From the NCBI GenBank assembly GCA_963764525.1, contig CAVXTC010000003.1, forward strand, positions 1 through 64,000: 64,000 bases of DNA. Direction: 5' to 3'. Under the pieces are notes generated by a model. That model ran no database searches. It was not told the DNA's origin and saw nothing but the letters and a program-made list of their open reading frames with translations. The translations under genes were made by a program, and so were the position numbers. This document shows, one piece after another, positions 55,494 to 64,000 of the stretch. Every line of letters starts with the position of its first letter. Positions within the stretch are counted from its first letter, which is position 1. The DNA comes from DATDIC01 sp963764525. GTDB lineage: Bacteria; Pseudomonadota; Alphaproteobacteria; Acetobacterales; Acetobacteraceae.

Positions 55494-55591
55494 CCGGCTC
55501 GGTTCGCCCCACGACGGGACCGACAAACACGAATCTCGATGAAGCCGCTCCGCCTTCACCCGTGCGAGGCGGCCCGTTCGGAGGATCACTC

Positions 55592-56842
55592 ATGACGGAT
55601 TTCACGGTCGCGGAGACGGAGGTCGCCGAGCGCACGCGCACGTTCGATGACAGCCGGCCGCCCGCCCCTCGGACCAGACGGAAGGGAGCGGTCCTTGTGG
55701 TCGCCGTGCTGGCGGCGCTGGCGGCCGTCGGGGGCGAGCGTGCGTGGCGCGGCGCCGACACGCCCATCGCACCGCCGCCTCCACCGCCCGCGGTGACGGT
55801 CAGTGCGCCGCTGCAGGAGACCGTCGCGAGCACGACCGGCTTCCTCGGCCAGTTCTCGGCGGTCGATACGGTCGAGTTGCGCGCGCAGGTAGGCGGCACG
55901 TTGACCGCTATCGCCTTTCAGGACGGGCAGATCGTGCACAAGGGCGATCCGCTCTTCGTCATCGACCCGCGACCATTTCAGATCAGGCTCGACCAGGCTG
56001 TTGCGCAGCTTCAGACCGCTCAGGCGCGGGAGGCGCTGGCCGAAGCCGAGTTGTGGCGGGCCCAGCAACTGAAGCGGTCCGATTTCGGCTCGGCGGAAAA
56101 CGTCGATCAGCGTGCCTCGGAGGAGCGCGGCGCGCAGGCCGCCATTGAGACCGCGAAAGCGGCCATCAAGGACGCCGAACTCGATCTCGAGTTCTCCCGC
56201 GTCGTCGCGCCGTTCACCGGGCGGATCGGCGCGCACCTGATCTCCGTCGGCAGTCTGGTGAGCGGCAGCCGCGGCGGGACGGCGGCCACGACTCTGCTTG
56301 CCACGATCGTCTCGCTCGATCCGATCCACCTCGATTTCGACATGAGCGAAGCCGATTATCAGGCGTATCAGCAAGCTCATCGTAAAGCCGGGCGGCACGA
56401 CGACGTCGCCGTCAGCCTGGATGGCGACGGAAAGTTCGACCGCCACGGCACGCTCGACTTCATCGACAACGTCGTGAACCGGAGCAGCGGGACGATCCAT
56501 GCACGCGCGACGGTGCCCAATCCGGACATGGCCATCACGCCCGGCCAATTCGCGCGCCTGCGCGTGGCGACCAGCGCCGCGGCTCCGGTTCTGCTGGTGC
56601 CCGCCGCCGCCATCGTTCCCGACCAGTCGCGGGAAATGGTGATGACGGTCGCGGCGGACGGCACCGTCGTCCCCAAGCCGGTCGAGACCGGCGACCTCTA
56701 TCAAGGGCTTCGCATCATCCGCAACGGCCTGGCGCCGACCGACAGGATCATCATCGACGGCCTCGTGCGCGCCCGTCCGGGCGCGAAGGTCACACCGGTC
56801 CCCGGTTCCATCGCGGCCGGCCCTGGCCGCGGCGACGGTTAG
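55592..56842 (+). CDS. RND efflux periplasmic adaptor (membrane fusion protein)
   Basis: A 416-aa adaptor. One N-terminal membrane helix (GAVLVVAVLAALAAVGG), then the beta-hairpin and lipoyl parts (VELRAQVGGTLTAIAFQDGQIVHKGDPLFVIDPRPFQIRLDQAVAQLQTAQAREALAEAEL) and the second lipoyl half SRVVAPFTGRIGAHLISVGSLVS, followed by the barrel and proximal domain. It links the inner-membrane pump to an outer-membrane channel; no outer-membrane factor gene is in the window. The ATG follows GGAGGATCACTC, a strong ribosome site. Confidence 0.92.
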   Translation: MTDFTVAETEVAERTRTFDDSRPPAPRTRRKGAVLVVAVLAALAAVGGERAWRGADTPIAPPPPPPAVTVSAPLQETVASTTGFLGQFSAVDTVELRAQVGGTLTAIAFQDGQIVHKGDPLFVIDPRPFQIRLDQAVAQLQTAQAREALAEAELWRAQQLKRSDFGSAENVDQRASEERGAQAAIETAKAAIKDAELDLEFSRVVAPFTGRIGAHLISVGSLVSGSRGGTAATTLLATIVSLDPIHLDFDMSEADYQAYQQAHRKAGRHDDVAVSLDGDGKFDRHGTLDFIDNVVNRSSGTIHARATVPNPDMAITPGQFARLRVATSAAAPVLLVPAAAIVPDQSREMVMTVAADGTVVPKPVETGDLYQGLRIIRNGLAPTDRIIIDGLVRARPGAKVTPVPGSIAAGPGRGDG

Positions 56843-56944
56843 AGCGTGATCGCTTGAGCCGGAGTCGTCGGAAAGCGTAAATCACGCTCTGAAAACAAAG
56901 TGCTGGAGCATGAGCGCTTCATCTTGAAGCGATCATGCTCCAGC
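56841..56944. repeat. Two adjacent palindromes between adaptor and pump genes
   Basis: AGAGCGTGAT (56841-56850) pairs with ATCACGCTCT (56881-56890). Next, a 20-nt arm from 56902 (GCTGGAGCATGA...) pairs with its complement ending at 56944 over a 3-nt loop, with one mismatch. Such palindromes resemble common alphaproteobacterial intergenic repeats. They may tune relative expression of adaptor and pump or be inserted repeat units. Confidence 0.75.
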
Positions 56945-56958
56945 GGAGCAACGTCACC

Positions 56959-59900
56959 ATGCGCTTTACGCACCGCTTCATCGACAGTCCCATCCTGGCC
57001 ACGGTGGTCAGCGTGTTCGTGACCCTGATCGGTCTCGGCGCCCTGGTCGTCTTGCCGGTTGCGCAATATCCGGAGATCGCGCCGCCGACGGTTCAGGTGA
57101 CGACAAGCTATCCCGGCGCCTCCGCCGAGGTGGTCAGCCAGACCGTGGCGACGCCGCTGGAGCAGGAGATCAACGGCGTCGAGGACATGCTTTACATGAG
57201 CAGCCAGTCCACCGGAGACGGCAAGCTGACGATCACCGTCACTTTCCGGATCGGCACCGACCTCAACGTCGCACAGATGCTGACGCAGAACCGGGTGCAG
57301 GACGCCCTGCCGCGACTTCCCGAGGACGTCCAGCGCCTTGGTGTGCAGGTGAGAAAGGCGACACCGAACATCCTGCTGGCGGTGCATCTTTATTCGCCGG
57401 ACGCATCGCGCGACCTGCTCTATTTGTCGAACTACGCCACCCTTCACATCAAGGACGCGCTGGCGCGACTGCCGGGGGTCGGCGACGTGCAACTGTTCGG
57501 CGCCCGCGACTATGCCATGCGCATCTGGCTCGATCCGGACAAAGTGGCCGCCTACCGGCTGAGCGCCGACGAGGTGCTCGCCGCCCTGCGCGCGCAGAAC
57601 GTGCAAGTTTCGGCGGGGGTCCTGAACCAGCCTCCAGTGCCCGGCACCGCGGCGTTCCAGATCAACGTCCAGACCCTCGGGCGGCTGTCGAAGCCCGAGC
57701 AGTTCGCGGACATCATCGTCAAGGCCGACGCTAGCGGGCGGGTGACCCGTATCCGCGACATAGGTCGCGTCGAGATCGGCGCGTCCGACTATGGATCTAC
57801 GGCCTACATGGACCGCAGCGACGGGCTGCCTCTGCTGATCTTCGCGCAGCCCGGCGCGAACTCATTGGCAGTGGAGCATGAGGTCCTCTCGACGATGGCG
57901 AGCCTGAAGAAGGATTTCCCGCCCGGTGTGGGTTCCATCGTCATCTACGACCCGACGATCTTCGTGGCGAAATCGGTGCATGAGGTCGTGAGCACCATCT
58001 TCGTCGCGATCCTGCTGGTGGTCGGCGTCGTGTTTCTGTTCCTGCAGACCTGGCGCGCTTCGATCATTCCCGTGGTCGCCATCCCGGTATCGCTGGTTGG
58101 AACTTTCACGGTGCTGTTCGCGCTCGGGATATCGCTCAATAATCTGTCGCTGTTCGGCCTTGTGCTGGCGGTCGGCATCGTCGTCGATGATGCCATCGTC
58201 GTGGTCGAGAACGTCGAGCGCAACATCCGCGCCGGCATGTCGCCCACCGCGGCGGCGCACCGGACGATGGACGAGGTCGGCGGCGCGCTGGTGTCGATCG
58301 CCCTGACCCTGTGCGCGGTGTTCGTCCCGTCGGCGTTCATCTCCGGCATCTCGGGGGAATTTTTCCGCCAGTTTGCGGTGACGATCGCGGCATCGACGGT
58401 CATCTCGTGCTTCGTGTCCCTGACCCTCAGCCCGGCGCTGTGCGCGCTGCTGCTCAAGCCGCATGGAACGCAGCAGAGCGCGCGAGGTGGCTTGCCGGGC
58501 CGGCTTCTCGCCGCCGCTTTCGGCCGCTTCAATCGCGGCTTCGACAGCCTGTCGCGCGGCTATGGCCAGCTCACGCGGCGGCTCGTGCGGGGCCTGATTG
58601 TTGTCGTGGCGATTTACGTCGCCCTGATCGGCACCGCCGGCTTCGAGTTCAGCCGCACGCCGACCGGGTTCATCCCCGAACAGGATCAGGGATACCTGAT
58701 CACCGTCCTGCAACTGCCGCCTGGTGCCACGCTGGCGCGCACCGAACAGGTGGTGAAGCGGGCGACTGACATCATCCTGAAGACGCGCGGCATCGAGCAC
58801 GTCGCGCCATTCGCCGGTCTGGATGCGACGAATTTCACCGTGGGGTCGAACTCCGGAACGATCTTCTCCGGCCTGCCGTCGCTGTATAACCACTCGCTGC
58901 CCGGCGTGACGGCCAACTCGGTGCTGGCGGATCTGCGCAAGCGCCTGTCGGTGATTCAGGATGCGTACGTGCTGACCATCCCGCCGCCGCCGGTGCAGGG
59001 CATTGGCAATGCCGGCGGCTTCAAGATGATGCTCGAGGATCGCGCCGGGTTAGGCTCGCAGGCGCTGGTGAACGCCGCGCAGGCGCTCGTCGGGGCGGCC
59101 AACAAGGATCCGGCTTTCGCCGGCGTGTTCACGCTGCTCAACACGGGATCGCCCTCGCTGTATGCCGACATTGACCGCATGAAGGCCGAGAAGGTCGGCC
59201 TTACGCCGAGCGACGTGTTCGACACGCTGCAGGTCTATCTCGGCTCGCAGTATGTGAACGACTTCAACCTTCTTGGGCGAACCTATCAGGTGATCGTCCA
59301 GGCGGACGGCCGGTTCCGGCGCGACCAGCAGGACCTGATGGGCCTGAAGGCACGCAATGCGATGGGCGAGATGGTGCCGATCGGGACCGTGGCGCAACTG
59401 AAGGATGCGACGATCCCGTATCGCGTGCCCCGCTATAACCTTTACCCCGCGGCCGAGGTTCAGGGCGTGGCGGCGCCGGGCGTTGCCACCGGCACGGCGC
59501 TGCGCCGGATGGAGGAGCTCGCCCACCAGGTCCTTCCGCCCGGCATCGGTTTCGAATGGACCGAGATCGCTTATCAGCAGGAGCAGAAGGGCACGCCGAC
59601 GATTCTGGTGTTCGGCGCCGCGGCCCTGTTCGTGTTCCTGGTGCTGGCCGCCAAGTACCAGAGCTGGAAGCTGCCGCTCTCGGTCGTGCTGATCGTGCCG
59701 ATGTGCCTGCTCGCCTCCGTCAGCGGGCTGCTGTTCCGCGGCATGCCGATCGACATCCTGGCGCAGATCGGCTTCGTGGTCTTGGTCGGGTTGGCGGCGA
59801 AGAACGCGATCCTGATCGTCGAGTTCGCAAAGCAGGCGCAGGACGGCGGCAGCGCGCCGGCGGACGCGGCCGTACATGCGGCGCAGACGCGGCTGCGGCC

Positions 59901-60183
59901 CATCCTGATGACGTCGCTCGCCTTCATCCTCGGCGTCGCGCCGCTGGTGGTCGCGACCGGCGCCGGAGCGGAGATGCGGCAGTCGCTCGGCACCGCCGTG
60001 TTTGGCGGCATGCTCGGTGTCACCGGGTTCGGGCTGCTCTTCACGCCGGCTTTCTACACGCTCATGCAGCGGATCGGCATCGCCCGCCGTCGGGGGGCAT
60101 CGGACCGGCACGAAGCACGAGAGCAGGACGATAAGACCCAAGCCGTTGCGTCTGGAACGGCTCGGCCACAAGCTGGCTACTGA
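56959..60183 (+). CDS. RND (HAE1) efflux pump inner-membrane subunit
   Basis: A 1074-aa proton-driven multidrug exporter of the AcrB/MexB type. It starts MRFTHRFIDSPILATVVSVFVTLIGLGALVVLPVAQYPEIAPPTVQVTTSYPGAS and has the proton-relay Asp pair (residues 410-411) in VVDDAIVVVENV, and the second-half counterpart GFVVLVGLAAKNAILIVEFAKQ. Periplasmic porter and docking segments are complete. The ATG is chosen as the one before RFTHRF; an upstream ATG adds 8 residues that fall in a palindrome. The whole gene is intact, which fits strong purifying selection and good sequence here. Confidence 0.95.
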   Translation: MRFTHRFIDSPILATVVSVFVTLIGLGALVVLPVAQYPEIAPPTVQVTTSYPGASAEVVSQTVATPLEQEINGVEDMLYMSSQSTGDGKLTITVTFRIGTDLNVAQMLTQNRVQDALPRLPEDVQRLGVQVRKATPNILLAVHLYSPDASRDLLYLSNYATLHIKDALARLPGVGDVQLFGARDYAMRIWLDPDKVAAYRLSADEVLAALRAQNVQVSAGVLNQPPVPGTAAFQINVQTLGRLSKPEQFADIIVKADASGRVTRIRDIGRVEIGASDYGSTAYMDRSDGLPLLIFAQPGANSLAVEHEVLSTMASLKKDFPPGVGSIVIYDPTIFVAKSVHEVVSTIFVAILLVVGVVFLFLQTWRASIIPVVAIPVSLVGTFTVLFALGISLNNLSLFGLVLAVGIVVDDAIVVVENVERNIRAGMSPTAAAHRTMDEVGGALVSIALTLCAVFVPSAFISGISGEFFRQFAVTIAASTVISCFVSLTLSPALCALLLKPHGTQQSARGGLPGRLLAAAFGRFNRGFDSLSRGYGQLTRRLVRGLIVVVAIYVALIGTAGFEFSRTPTGFIPEQDQGYLITVLQLPPGATLARTEQVVKRATDIILKTRGIEHVAPFAGLDATNFTVGSNSGTIFSGLPSLYNHSLPGVTANSVLADLRKRLSVIQDAYVLTIPPPPVQGIGNAGGFKMMLEDRAGLGSQALVNAAQALVGAANKDPAFAGVFTLLNTGSPSLYADIDRMKAEKVGLTPSDVFDTLQVYLGSQYVNDFNLLGRTYQVIVQADGRFRRDQQDLMGLKARNAMGEMVPIGTVAQLKDATIPYRVPRYNLYPAAEVQGVAAPGVATGTALRRMEELAHQVLPPGIGFEWTEIAYQQEQKGTPTILVFGAAALFVFLVLAAKYQSWKLPLSVVLIVPMCLLASVSGLLFRGMPIDILAQIGFVVLVGLAAKNAILIVEFAKQAQDGGSAPADAAVHAAQTRLRPILMTSLAFILGVAPLVVATGAGAEMRQSLGTAVFGGMLGVTGFGLLFTPAFYTLMQRIGIARRRGASDRHEAREQDDKTQAVASGTARPQAGY

Positions 60184-60479
60184 CAAAGGTCCCGAACAGG
60201 GGTTCGGAGGAGCAACGGAACGGAGCGAATGGGTGGCGCACCGGAACACGGAGTGACCGGATGATCGCGCCGGCCGCCCTGTTGGCGCGCCGACCGATTG
60301 ACTTCGATAGTCCGCAGTATGCGCGACGCGCGAACGAGTTGCAGACGATAACCAACAGCGGCCTGCTTACAACGGCCACATCGCCTTTACGGTTTTCTTG
60401 CGGACCGGGCTGCGTGGAGGTGCACTACCCTAAGAATGGCAAGATGGTGCCGCACGGTGGTGGCGCTGAAGTCATCGGT
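60184..60479. other. Intergenic region downstream of the pump gene
   Basis: An open frame begins at an ATG at 60261 (MIAPAALLARRPIDFDSPQY...) and runs to 60812, but it matches no family I know and overlaps the small membrane protein on the other strand. I see no clear terminator for the pump operon. Confidence 0.4.
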
Positions 60480-60677
60480 TCACGTATCTCCAGCCAGCTT
60501 CTCATCGCTCGGTTTCGGCTGGGTCGCGATGGGAATCCGGGTCAGCGCCATCAGCAAGGCACCGCGGCCCACGGACGGATCTTCCGCGCGACGCATCGCC
60601 GCCCGCGCTGCCAGGCAAAGGGCAATCAGCCCGATCAAACCGGCCGGCAGGAGAATGGGGAAAAGATAAACGAGCAT
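60480..60677 (-). CDS. Small single-helix membrane protein
   Basis: A 65-aa protein: MLVYLFPILLPAGLIGLIALCLAARAA is one membrane helix followed by the positively charged stretch MRRAEDPSVGRG, so the C-terminus should be cytoplasmic. A weak AGGTT lies before the ATG. The last residues QPKPSDEKLAGDT repeat the end of a 21-aa peptide at 53.9 kb. Function unknown. Confidence 0.45.
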   Translation of the reverse strand: MLVYLFPILLPAGLIGLIALCLAARAAMRRAEDPSVGRGALLMALTRIPIATQPKPSDEKLAGDT

Positions 60678-60800
60678 ATGAACCTCGCTCCGCCGCACCA
60701 CCGCGAAAGAGATGGCCCCAAACTGGCTTCGCTTGCCATCGTTGCGCGATGGATGCCCGCTACCCGTCTTCGCAGGCACAAGCTTCGCGGGCATGACGAG

Positions 60801-61447
60801 TCACGCGCCTAACCTCAGTTGGATTGTGGTGGAGCCGACTTCAATGTGCCGGCTGCGGCGGCAAATCCGCCCTGCGCCGGCACCGCTCCCGGCCGGGTCG
60901 GCAGCCAGCGCGGCCAGCCGATCGAGCGCGGCACGGCCTCGGCCGGCGGGTGGGGAGAACTCACACCCGCCGGTGTATCGCATCAGCCGGCTACGGGTCA
61001 GCCGCCCGGTCTTGGTGTCGATGGAAAACCGCGCGATCACCGTGTTGTCAGGCGCCGCATAGGCGAAACCGATTTGCCCATCCGGCGCCCGGCCCGACAT
61101 CGATTACCTTCCAGGTGTGGTTCCCGTTCCACACCAGCAACGCCTGGGCGATCGTCTGCGACATCCGCCGGCGTCAACTGACGATCGTCGGGGCGGTGGA
61201 ACAGCGCGAACGTGCCCGGCTCGAACGGTCGCCGGCGCCCCTCACCGCGTTCCCAGCGATGATGCATCCAGCGCATCCATCCCGGCCCGCCCAGGGCCCG
61301 CGGGCCGGCCGGTCCATCGGCGGGCGGCGGAGCGCCTGGGGCTCCCGGCGGCGGCGGAGCCGGCTGGGCCTGCGCCAGCAAGGCCCCGCCGCCCGCCGCG
61401 CCGGCAATCGAAACAGCCGCGATCGCGGCCAGAACGGTTCTTCGCAT
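60801..61447 (-). CDS. Secreted protein of unknown function, two frameshifts
   Basis: About 215 aa when joined. Signal peptide MRRTVLAAIAAVSIAGAAGGGALLAQAQP, then a Pro/Gly/Ala-rich linker (APPPPGAPGAPPPADGPAG), WMRWMHHRWERGEGRRR, and a globular part FALFHRPDDRQLTPADVQTIAQALLVWNGNHTWKVIDVGRAPDGQIGFAYA, then DNTVIARFSIDTKTGRLTRS. Two one-base shifts near 61163 and 61095 are needed. The globular part resembles PepSY-like envelope proteins found beside two-component systems, which suits its position divergent from the regulator. Not a confident family match. Confidence 0.55.
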
Positions 61448-61581
61448 TTCCGGTCTCCCATGTCTTGCGAACCGCCCGAACATGGGTCACCCACATTGCC
61501 GCCATGCGCCGGCCGGGCGACGAAATGCAACCAACTGCAACACAAGCTGCGGCGAGGCAGCGAACCGCCTATTATCTCGGC

Positions 61582-62301
61582 ATGGAACAGACGCCGCATA
61601 TTCTTGTGGTGGACGACGACCGGGAGATCCGCGAGCTGCTCGGCCGGTTCCTGGAACGCCACCAGTTGCGCGTCACCGTCGTGCGCGACGCGCGGGAGGC
61701 CCGCCGCGCCTGGCCCGCCGGGCACTACCACCTGGTCGTCCTCGACCTCATGCTGCCCGGCGAAAGCGGCCTCGACCTGGCCCGCTGGATGCGCTCCCAG
61801 TCCGACGTGCCGATCGTCATGCTGACCGCCATGGGCGAGGAAACCGACCGCATCATCGGCCTGGAACTCGGCGCCGACGACTACATGCCCAAGCCGTTCA
61901 ACCCGCGCGAGCTGCTGGCGCGCATCCGCGCGGTGCTGCGCCGCGTCGGCGACGGCGCCGGCCAGCGCACCGAACCGGGCGCCCGCGCGCTGCGCTTCGG
62001 CGGCTGGACGCTCGAACCCTCCCGCCGCCGGCTGCTGAACACGGAAGGCGCCGAGGTCATCCTGACCGGCGGCGAATACGACCTGCTGCTCGCGCTGGTC
62101 GAACGCGCCAACCGGGTGCTGACGCGGGACATGCTGCTGGACCTGCTGCGCGGGCGGCAGGCCGGGCCGTTCGATCGCGCCATCGATGTCGCGGTCAGCC
62201 GGCTGCGGCGCAAACTGGAAGACGACGGCCGCAACGCCCAACTCATCAAAACCGTCCGCGGCGGCGGCTACGTGCTCGCGGCGACAGTCGAAAGGCTCTG
62301 A
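61582..62301 (+). CDS. OmpR/PhoB-type response regulator
   Basis: A 239-aa regulator. Receiver: ILVVDDDREIRELLGRFLERHQ with phospho-Asp near 55 (LVVLDLMLPGESG), Thr in IVMLTAMGEE and Lys in DYMPKPFNP. Winged-helix output: RALRFGGWTLEPSRRRLLNTEG, then LTGGEYDLLLALVERANRVLTRDMLLDLLRG and FDRAIDVAVSRLRRKLEDDGRNAQLIKTVRGGGYVL. Its stop TGA shares bases with an ATG (TGATG), the usual junction to a kinase, but a palindrome now lies between. It should phosphorylate-exchange with the kinase downstream. Confidence 0.93.
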   Translation: MEQTPHILVVDDDREIRELLGRFLERHQLRVTVVRDAREARRAWPAGHYHLVVLDLMLPGESGLDLARWMRSQSDVPIVMLTAMGEETDRIIGLELGADDYMPKPFNPRELLARIRAVLRRVGDGAGQRTEPGARALRFGGWTLEPSRRRLLNTEGAEVILTGGEYDLLLALVERANRVLTRDMLLDLLRGRQAGPFDRAIDVAVSRLRRKLEDDGRNAQLIKTVRGGGYVLAATVERL

Positions 62302-62567
62302 TGCGGGTGGGGATGGTCGGTCGTCAAGGAAGGCAAGGGGGGCGCTGCCCCCCTCGACCCCCCGCCAGGGGACTAGTCCCCTGGACCCCTGCGACTGGTT
62401 TGGTGCGAAGGGGGCCTGGCGAGACCGTGCCGACTGGCACGGTCTCGCCCAGGCCCCCTTCGCACCAAACCAAACAAATGGGTTCCAAGGGCTTGCCCTT
62501 GGCGGGGGTCCAGGGGGCAGCGCCCCCTGGCCTTGCTTTGAACGCCCACGACCATCGCCACTCGCAT
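62301..62567. repeat. 267-bp imperfect palindrome between regulator and kinase genes
   Basis: The two halves are inverted copies. The outer arms are ATGCGGGTGG...GATGGTCGG at 62301 and CGACCATCGCCACTCGCAT ending at 62567. The central 35-bp arms (about 62397-62431 and 62436-62471) pair with one bulge around the loop GACT. Between them are blocks of the type GGGGGCGCTGCCCCCT/CCCCCTGGAC. The left end starts on the regulator stop and the right end stops at the kinase ATG. Confidence 0.85.
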
Positions 62568-63904
62568 GAGCCTTCGGCTGTGGCCGCGGAGCCTCGCCGC
62601 GCGGACGGCGGTGGTTCTGCTGGTGGGTCTGGCTCTGGTGCAGGCGGCCGGGCTGACCATTCACGCGTTCGACCGGATGGACGTGCAGCGTCTGGCGCAG
62701 GCGCGCAACGTGACCGTCCGTGTGATGGCGCTGTACCGCAGCGTGGTGATGACCACACCGGACGACCGTGACCTGGTGTTGCAGGAGATGCGCCAGGCGC
62801 CGGGGATGATGGCGGAGCTGAGCAAGTCCGCCCCGGTCGGGCCGCTGCCCGAGGCGCCGCCGATCGTCCAGCGCATGCTGCGGGTGAACCTGGACCTGGT
62901 GCCGATGCCGCCGCGGCTGCGCCCGGCTCAGACACTGGTGCTGGGCGGTCACGACGTGCACCAGCTTCTGATCGGGCTGCGCATGCCCGATGGGGAGTGG
63001 CTGAACGTGACCGCCGCGCTGCCGCCGCTGCGGCCGTGGCACTCGCCGACCTTCCTGTGGGCCTTCGTGCTGATGACGCTGGCGGCGGCGGCGCTGACCC
63101 TGTGGGCGGTGCGGCGGCTGACTGCGCCGGTGCGCACGCTGGCCGCGGCGGCCGAGGCGCTGGGCCGTGACGTGAACGCCCCGCCACTGCCCGAAGACGG
63201 GCCGCTGGAGGTCGCCACCGCCGCAGCGGCCTTCAACTTGATGGCCGCGCGCATCCGCCGTTTCGTGCAGGACCGCACGGAGATGCTGACCGCGATCGGC
63301 CATGACCTGCGCACGCCGATCACCCGGCTGAAGCTGCGCGCCGAGTTCATGGACGACGAGGAGCAGCGGCGGAAGATGCTGGGCGACCTGGAGGAGCTGG
63401 AGGCGATGGTATCGGCGACGCTCGCCTTCGGCCGCGACGCCAAGACGACGGAGCCGGTATCGTCACTCGACCTGCCGGAGCTGCTGCGGACCGTGCTGGA
63501 CGAGGCCGCCGACGCGCGGCCGGATGCGGCGGAGCGGCTGGCCTACGAGGGGCCGCCGCATTTGACGGTGCGGGCGCGGCCATTGAGCCTGAAGCGGGCG
63601 TTCGCCAATCTGGTCTCCAACGCGGTGAACTACGGCGGCAGCGCGCGGGTGCGGCTGGTGCCGGCCGAACTCGGGCGTGCTGGCGGTCGAGGTGGAGGAT
63701 GCCGGGCCGGGAATCGCGCCCGCCGAACTGGAGCGGGTGTTCGAGCCGTTCCATCGCGGCGAGCCAAGTCGCTCGCGGGAGACCGGCGGGGTCGGGCTGG
63801 GGCTGCCGATCGCCCGCAACATCATGCGCGCACATGGCGGCGATGTGATACTGGCCAATCGGGCCACCGGCGGCGTCCGGGCAACGGCAACACTGCCGGC
63901 GTGA
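62566..63904 (+). CDS. EnvZ-type sensor histidine kinase, one frameshift
   Basis: About 445 aa. First helix TAVVLLVGLALVQAAGLTIH, a periplasmic domain (about 34-160), second helix FLWAFVLMTLAAAALTLWAV, HAMP (RRLTAPVRTLAAAAEALG), H-box AIGHDLRTPITRLKLRAEFM (His near 246), N-box FANLVSNAVNYG. A GGG run at 63673-63675 has one base too many; removing it restores ELGVLAVEVEDAGPGIAPAELERVFEPFHRGE and GGVGLGLPIARNIMRAHGG to the stop. It should phosphorylate the regulator upstream. Stimulus unknown. Confidence 0.92.
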
Positions 63905-63916
63905 GGAGATCGGCTT

Positions 63917-64000
63917 GTGGACTTTCTCGTCATCATGCGGATGCGCGACCCGGTCGATCCGGAAACTCAGCGTCGGCGGGAAGCGGCCCGGCCTGATCAT
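63917..64000 (+). CDS. 5' end of a small isomerase-like protein (partial)
   Basis: GTG start after GAGGAGATCGGCTT, a good ribosome site: VDFLVIMRMRDPVDPETQRRREAARPDH, cut by the window end. The opening xDFLVxMR resembles muconolactone-isomerase-like proteins. Only 28 codons are visible, so the family is a guess. Confidence 0.4.
   Translation, partial: MDFLVIMRMRDPVDPETQRRREAARPDH

Noticed and set aside
60261..60812. A 183-codon frame downstream of the RND pump
   Set aside because: No family resemblance, no good ribosome site and it overlaps a better small membrane protein on the other strand.

Overview
The window is high-GC DNA (about two thirds G+C by eye) from an alphaproteobacterium. The order Rhodospirillales/Acetobacterales, family Acetobacteraceae, is my best guess. 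Support comes from a CckA-like hybrid kinase next to recA, an alphaproteobacterial SOS box (GTTC-N7-GTTC) upstream of recA, the order proA-nadD-rsfS, many alphaproteobacterial ABC, SDR and RND genes, GC-rich hairpin repeats, and a small RNA carrying the 10-mer I recall as the hallmark of the alphaproteobacterial alpha-r8/MmgR family. This is taxonomic inference; no 16S gene is present.

Layout. 0-5 kb: CckA-like kinase, recA, a deaminase, a Tn5-type (IS4 family) insertion sequence that may cut into a YkgJ-family gene. 5-8.3 kb: two YXWGXW secreted proteins, an ISAzo13 transposase remnant fused to the 3' end of an enoyl-CoA hydratase gene, and an ArsR-type regulator. 8.4-15 kb: a SEC-C/TPR sulfotransferase, then the carbon-metabolism cluster tkt-gap-pgk. 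15-20 kb: GNAT, pentapeptide protein, an alkylation-repair pair (ogt and an Ada-AlkA fusion), and a divergent HxlR/FMN-reductase pair. 20-26 kb: proA-nadD-rsfS, a NYN-domain protein, a lytic transglycosylase, a candidate sRNA with its own promoter and terminator, and a monooxygenase-fold protein. 26-33 kb: thiM, a large secreted hydrolase, a complete NitT/TauT-type ABC importer and a COQ10/RatA-type START protein. 34-41 kb: an SDR, an AbgB-like M20 amidohydrolase and a complete spermidine/putrescine-type ABC importer. 41-49 kb: a CopG-like antitoxin and MazF toxin in one reading frame, an SRPBCC/BNR-repeat/ThiS-MoaD cassette, several SDRs, an M19 dipeptidase and a LysR regulator. 49-54 kb: class A penicillin-binding protein, 2-hydroxyacid dehydrogenase, tRNA-Leu(UAA), then an AT-richer DUF262-HNH gene and an orphan HicB-like antitoxin (likely transferred DNA). 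54-60 kb: a TetR regulator facing an SDR plus RND efflux operon, with a visible operator. 60-64 kb: small membrane and secreted proteins, then an OmpR/EnvZ-type two-component pair split by a 267-bp palindrome, and the start of a small isomerase-like gene.

One feature colours the whole window. At least 25 single-base indels break otherwise conserved genes, including gap and pgk, and they usually fall in homopolymer or short G/C runs. I read most as residual sequencing or assembly errors, not true pseudogenes. Broken genes are therefore annotated over their full reconstructed span, with the approximate shift position given.

The observations I would chase first are the alpha-r8-like sRNA near 25.6 kb, the palindrome seated exactly at the regulator/kinase stop-start junction near 62.4 kb, the SRPBCC-BNR-MoaD cassette, the DUF262-HNH gene beside tRNA-Leu, and the TetR operator at 54.6 kb.
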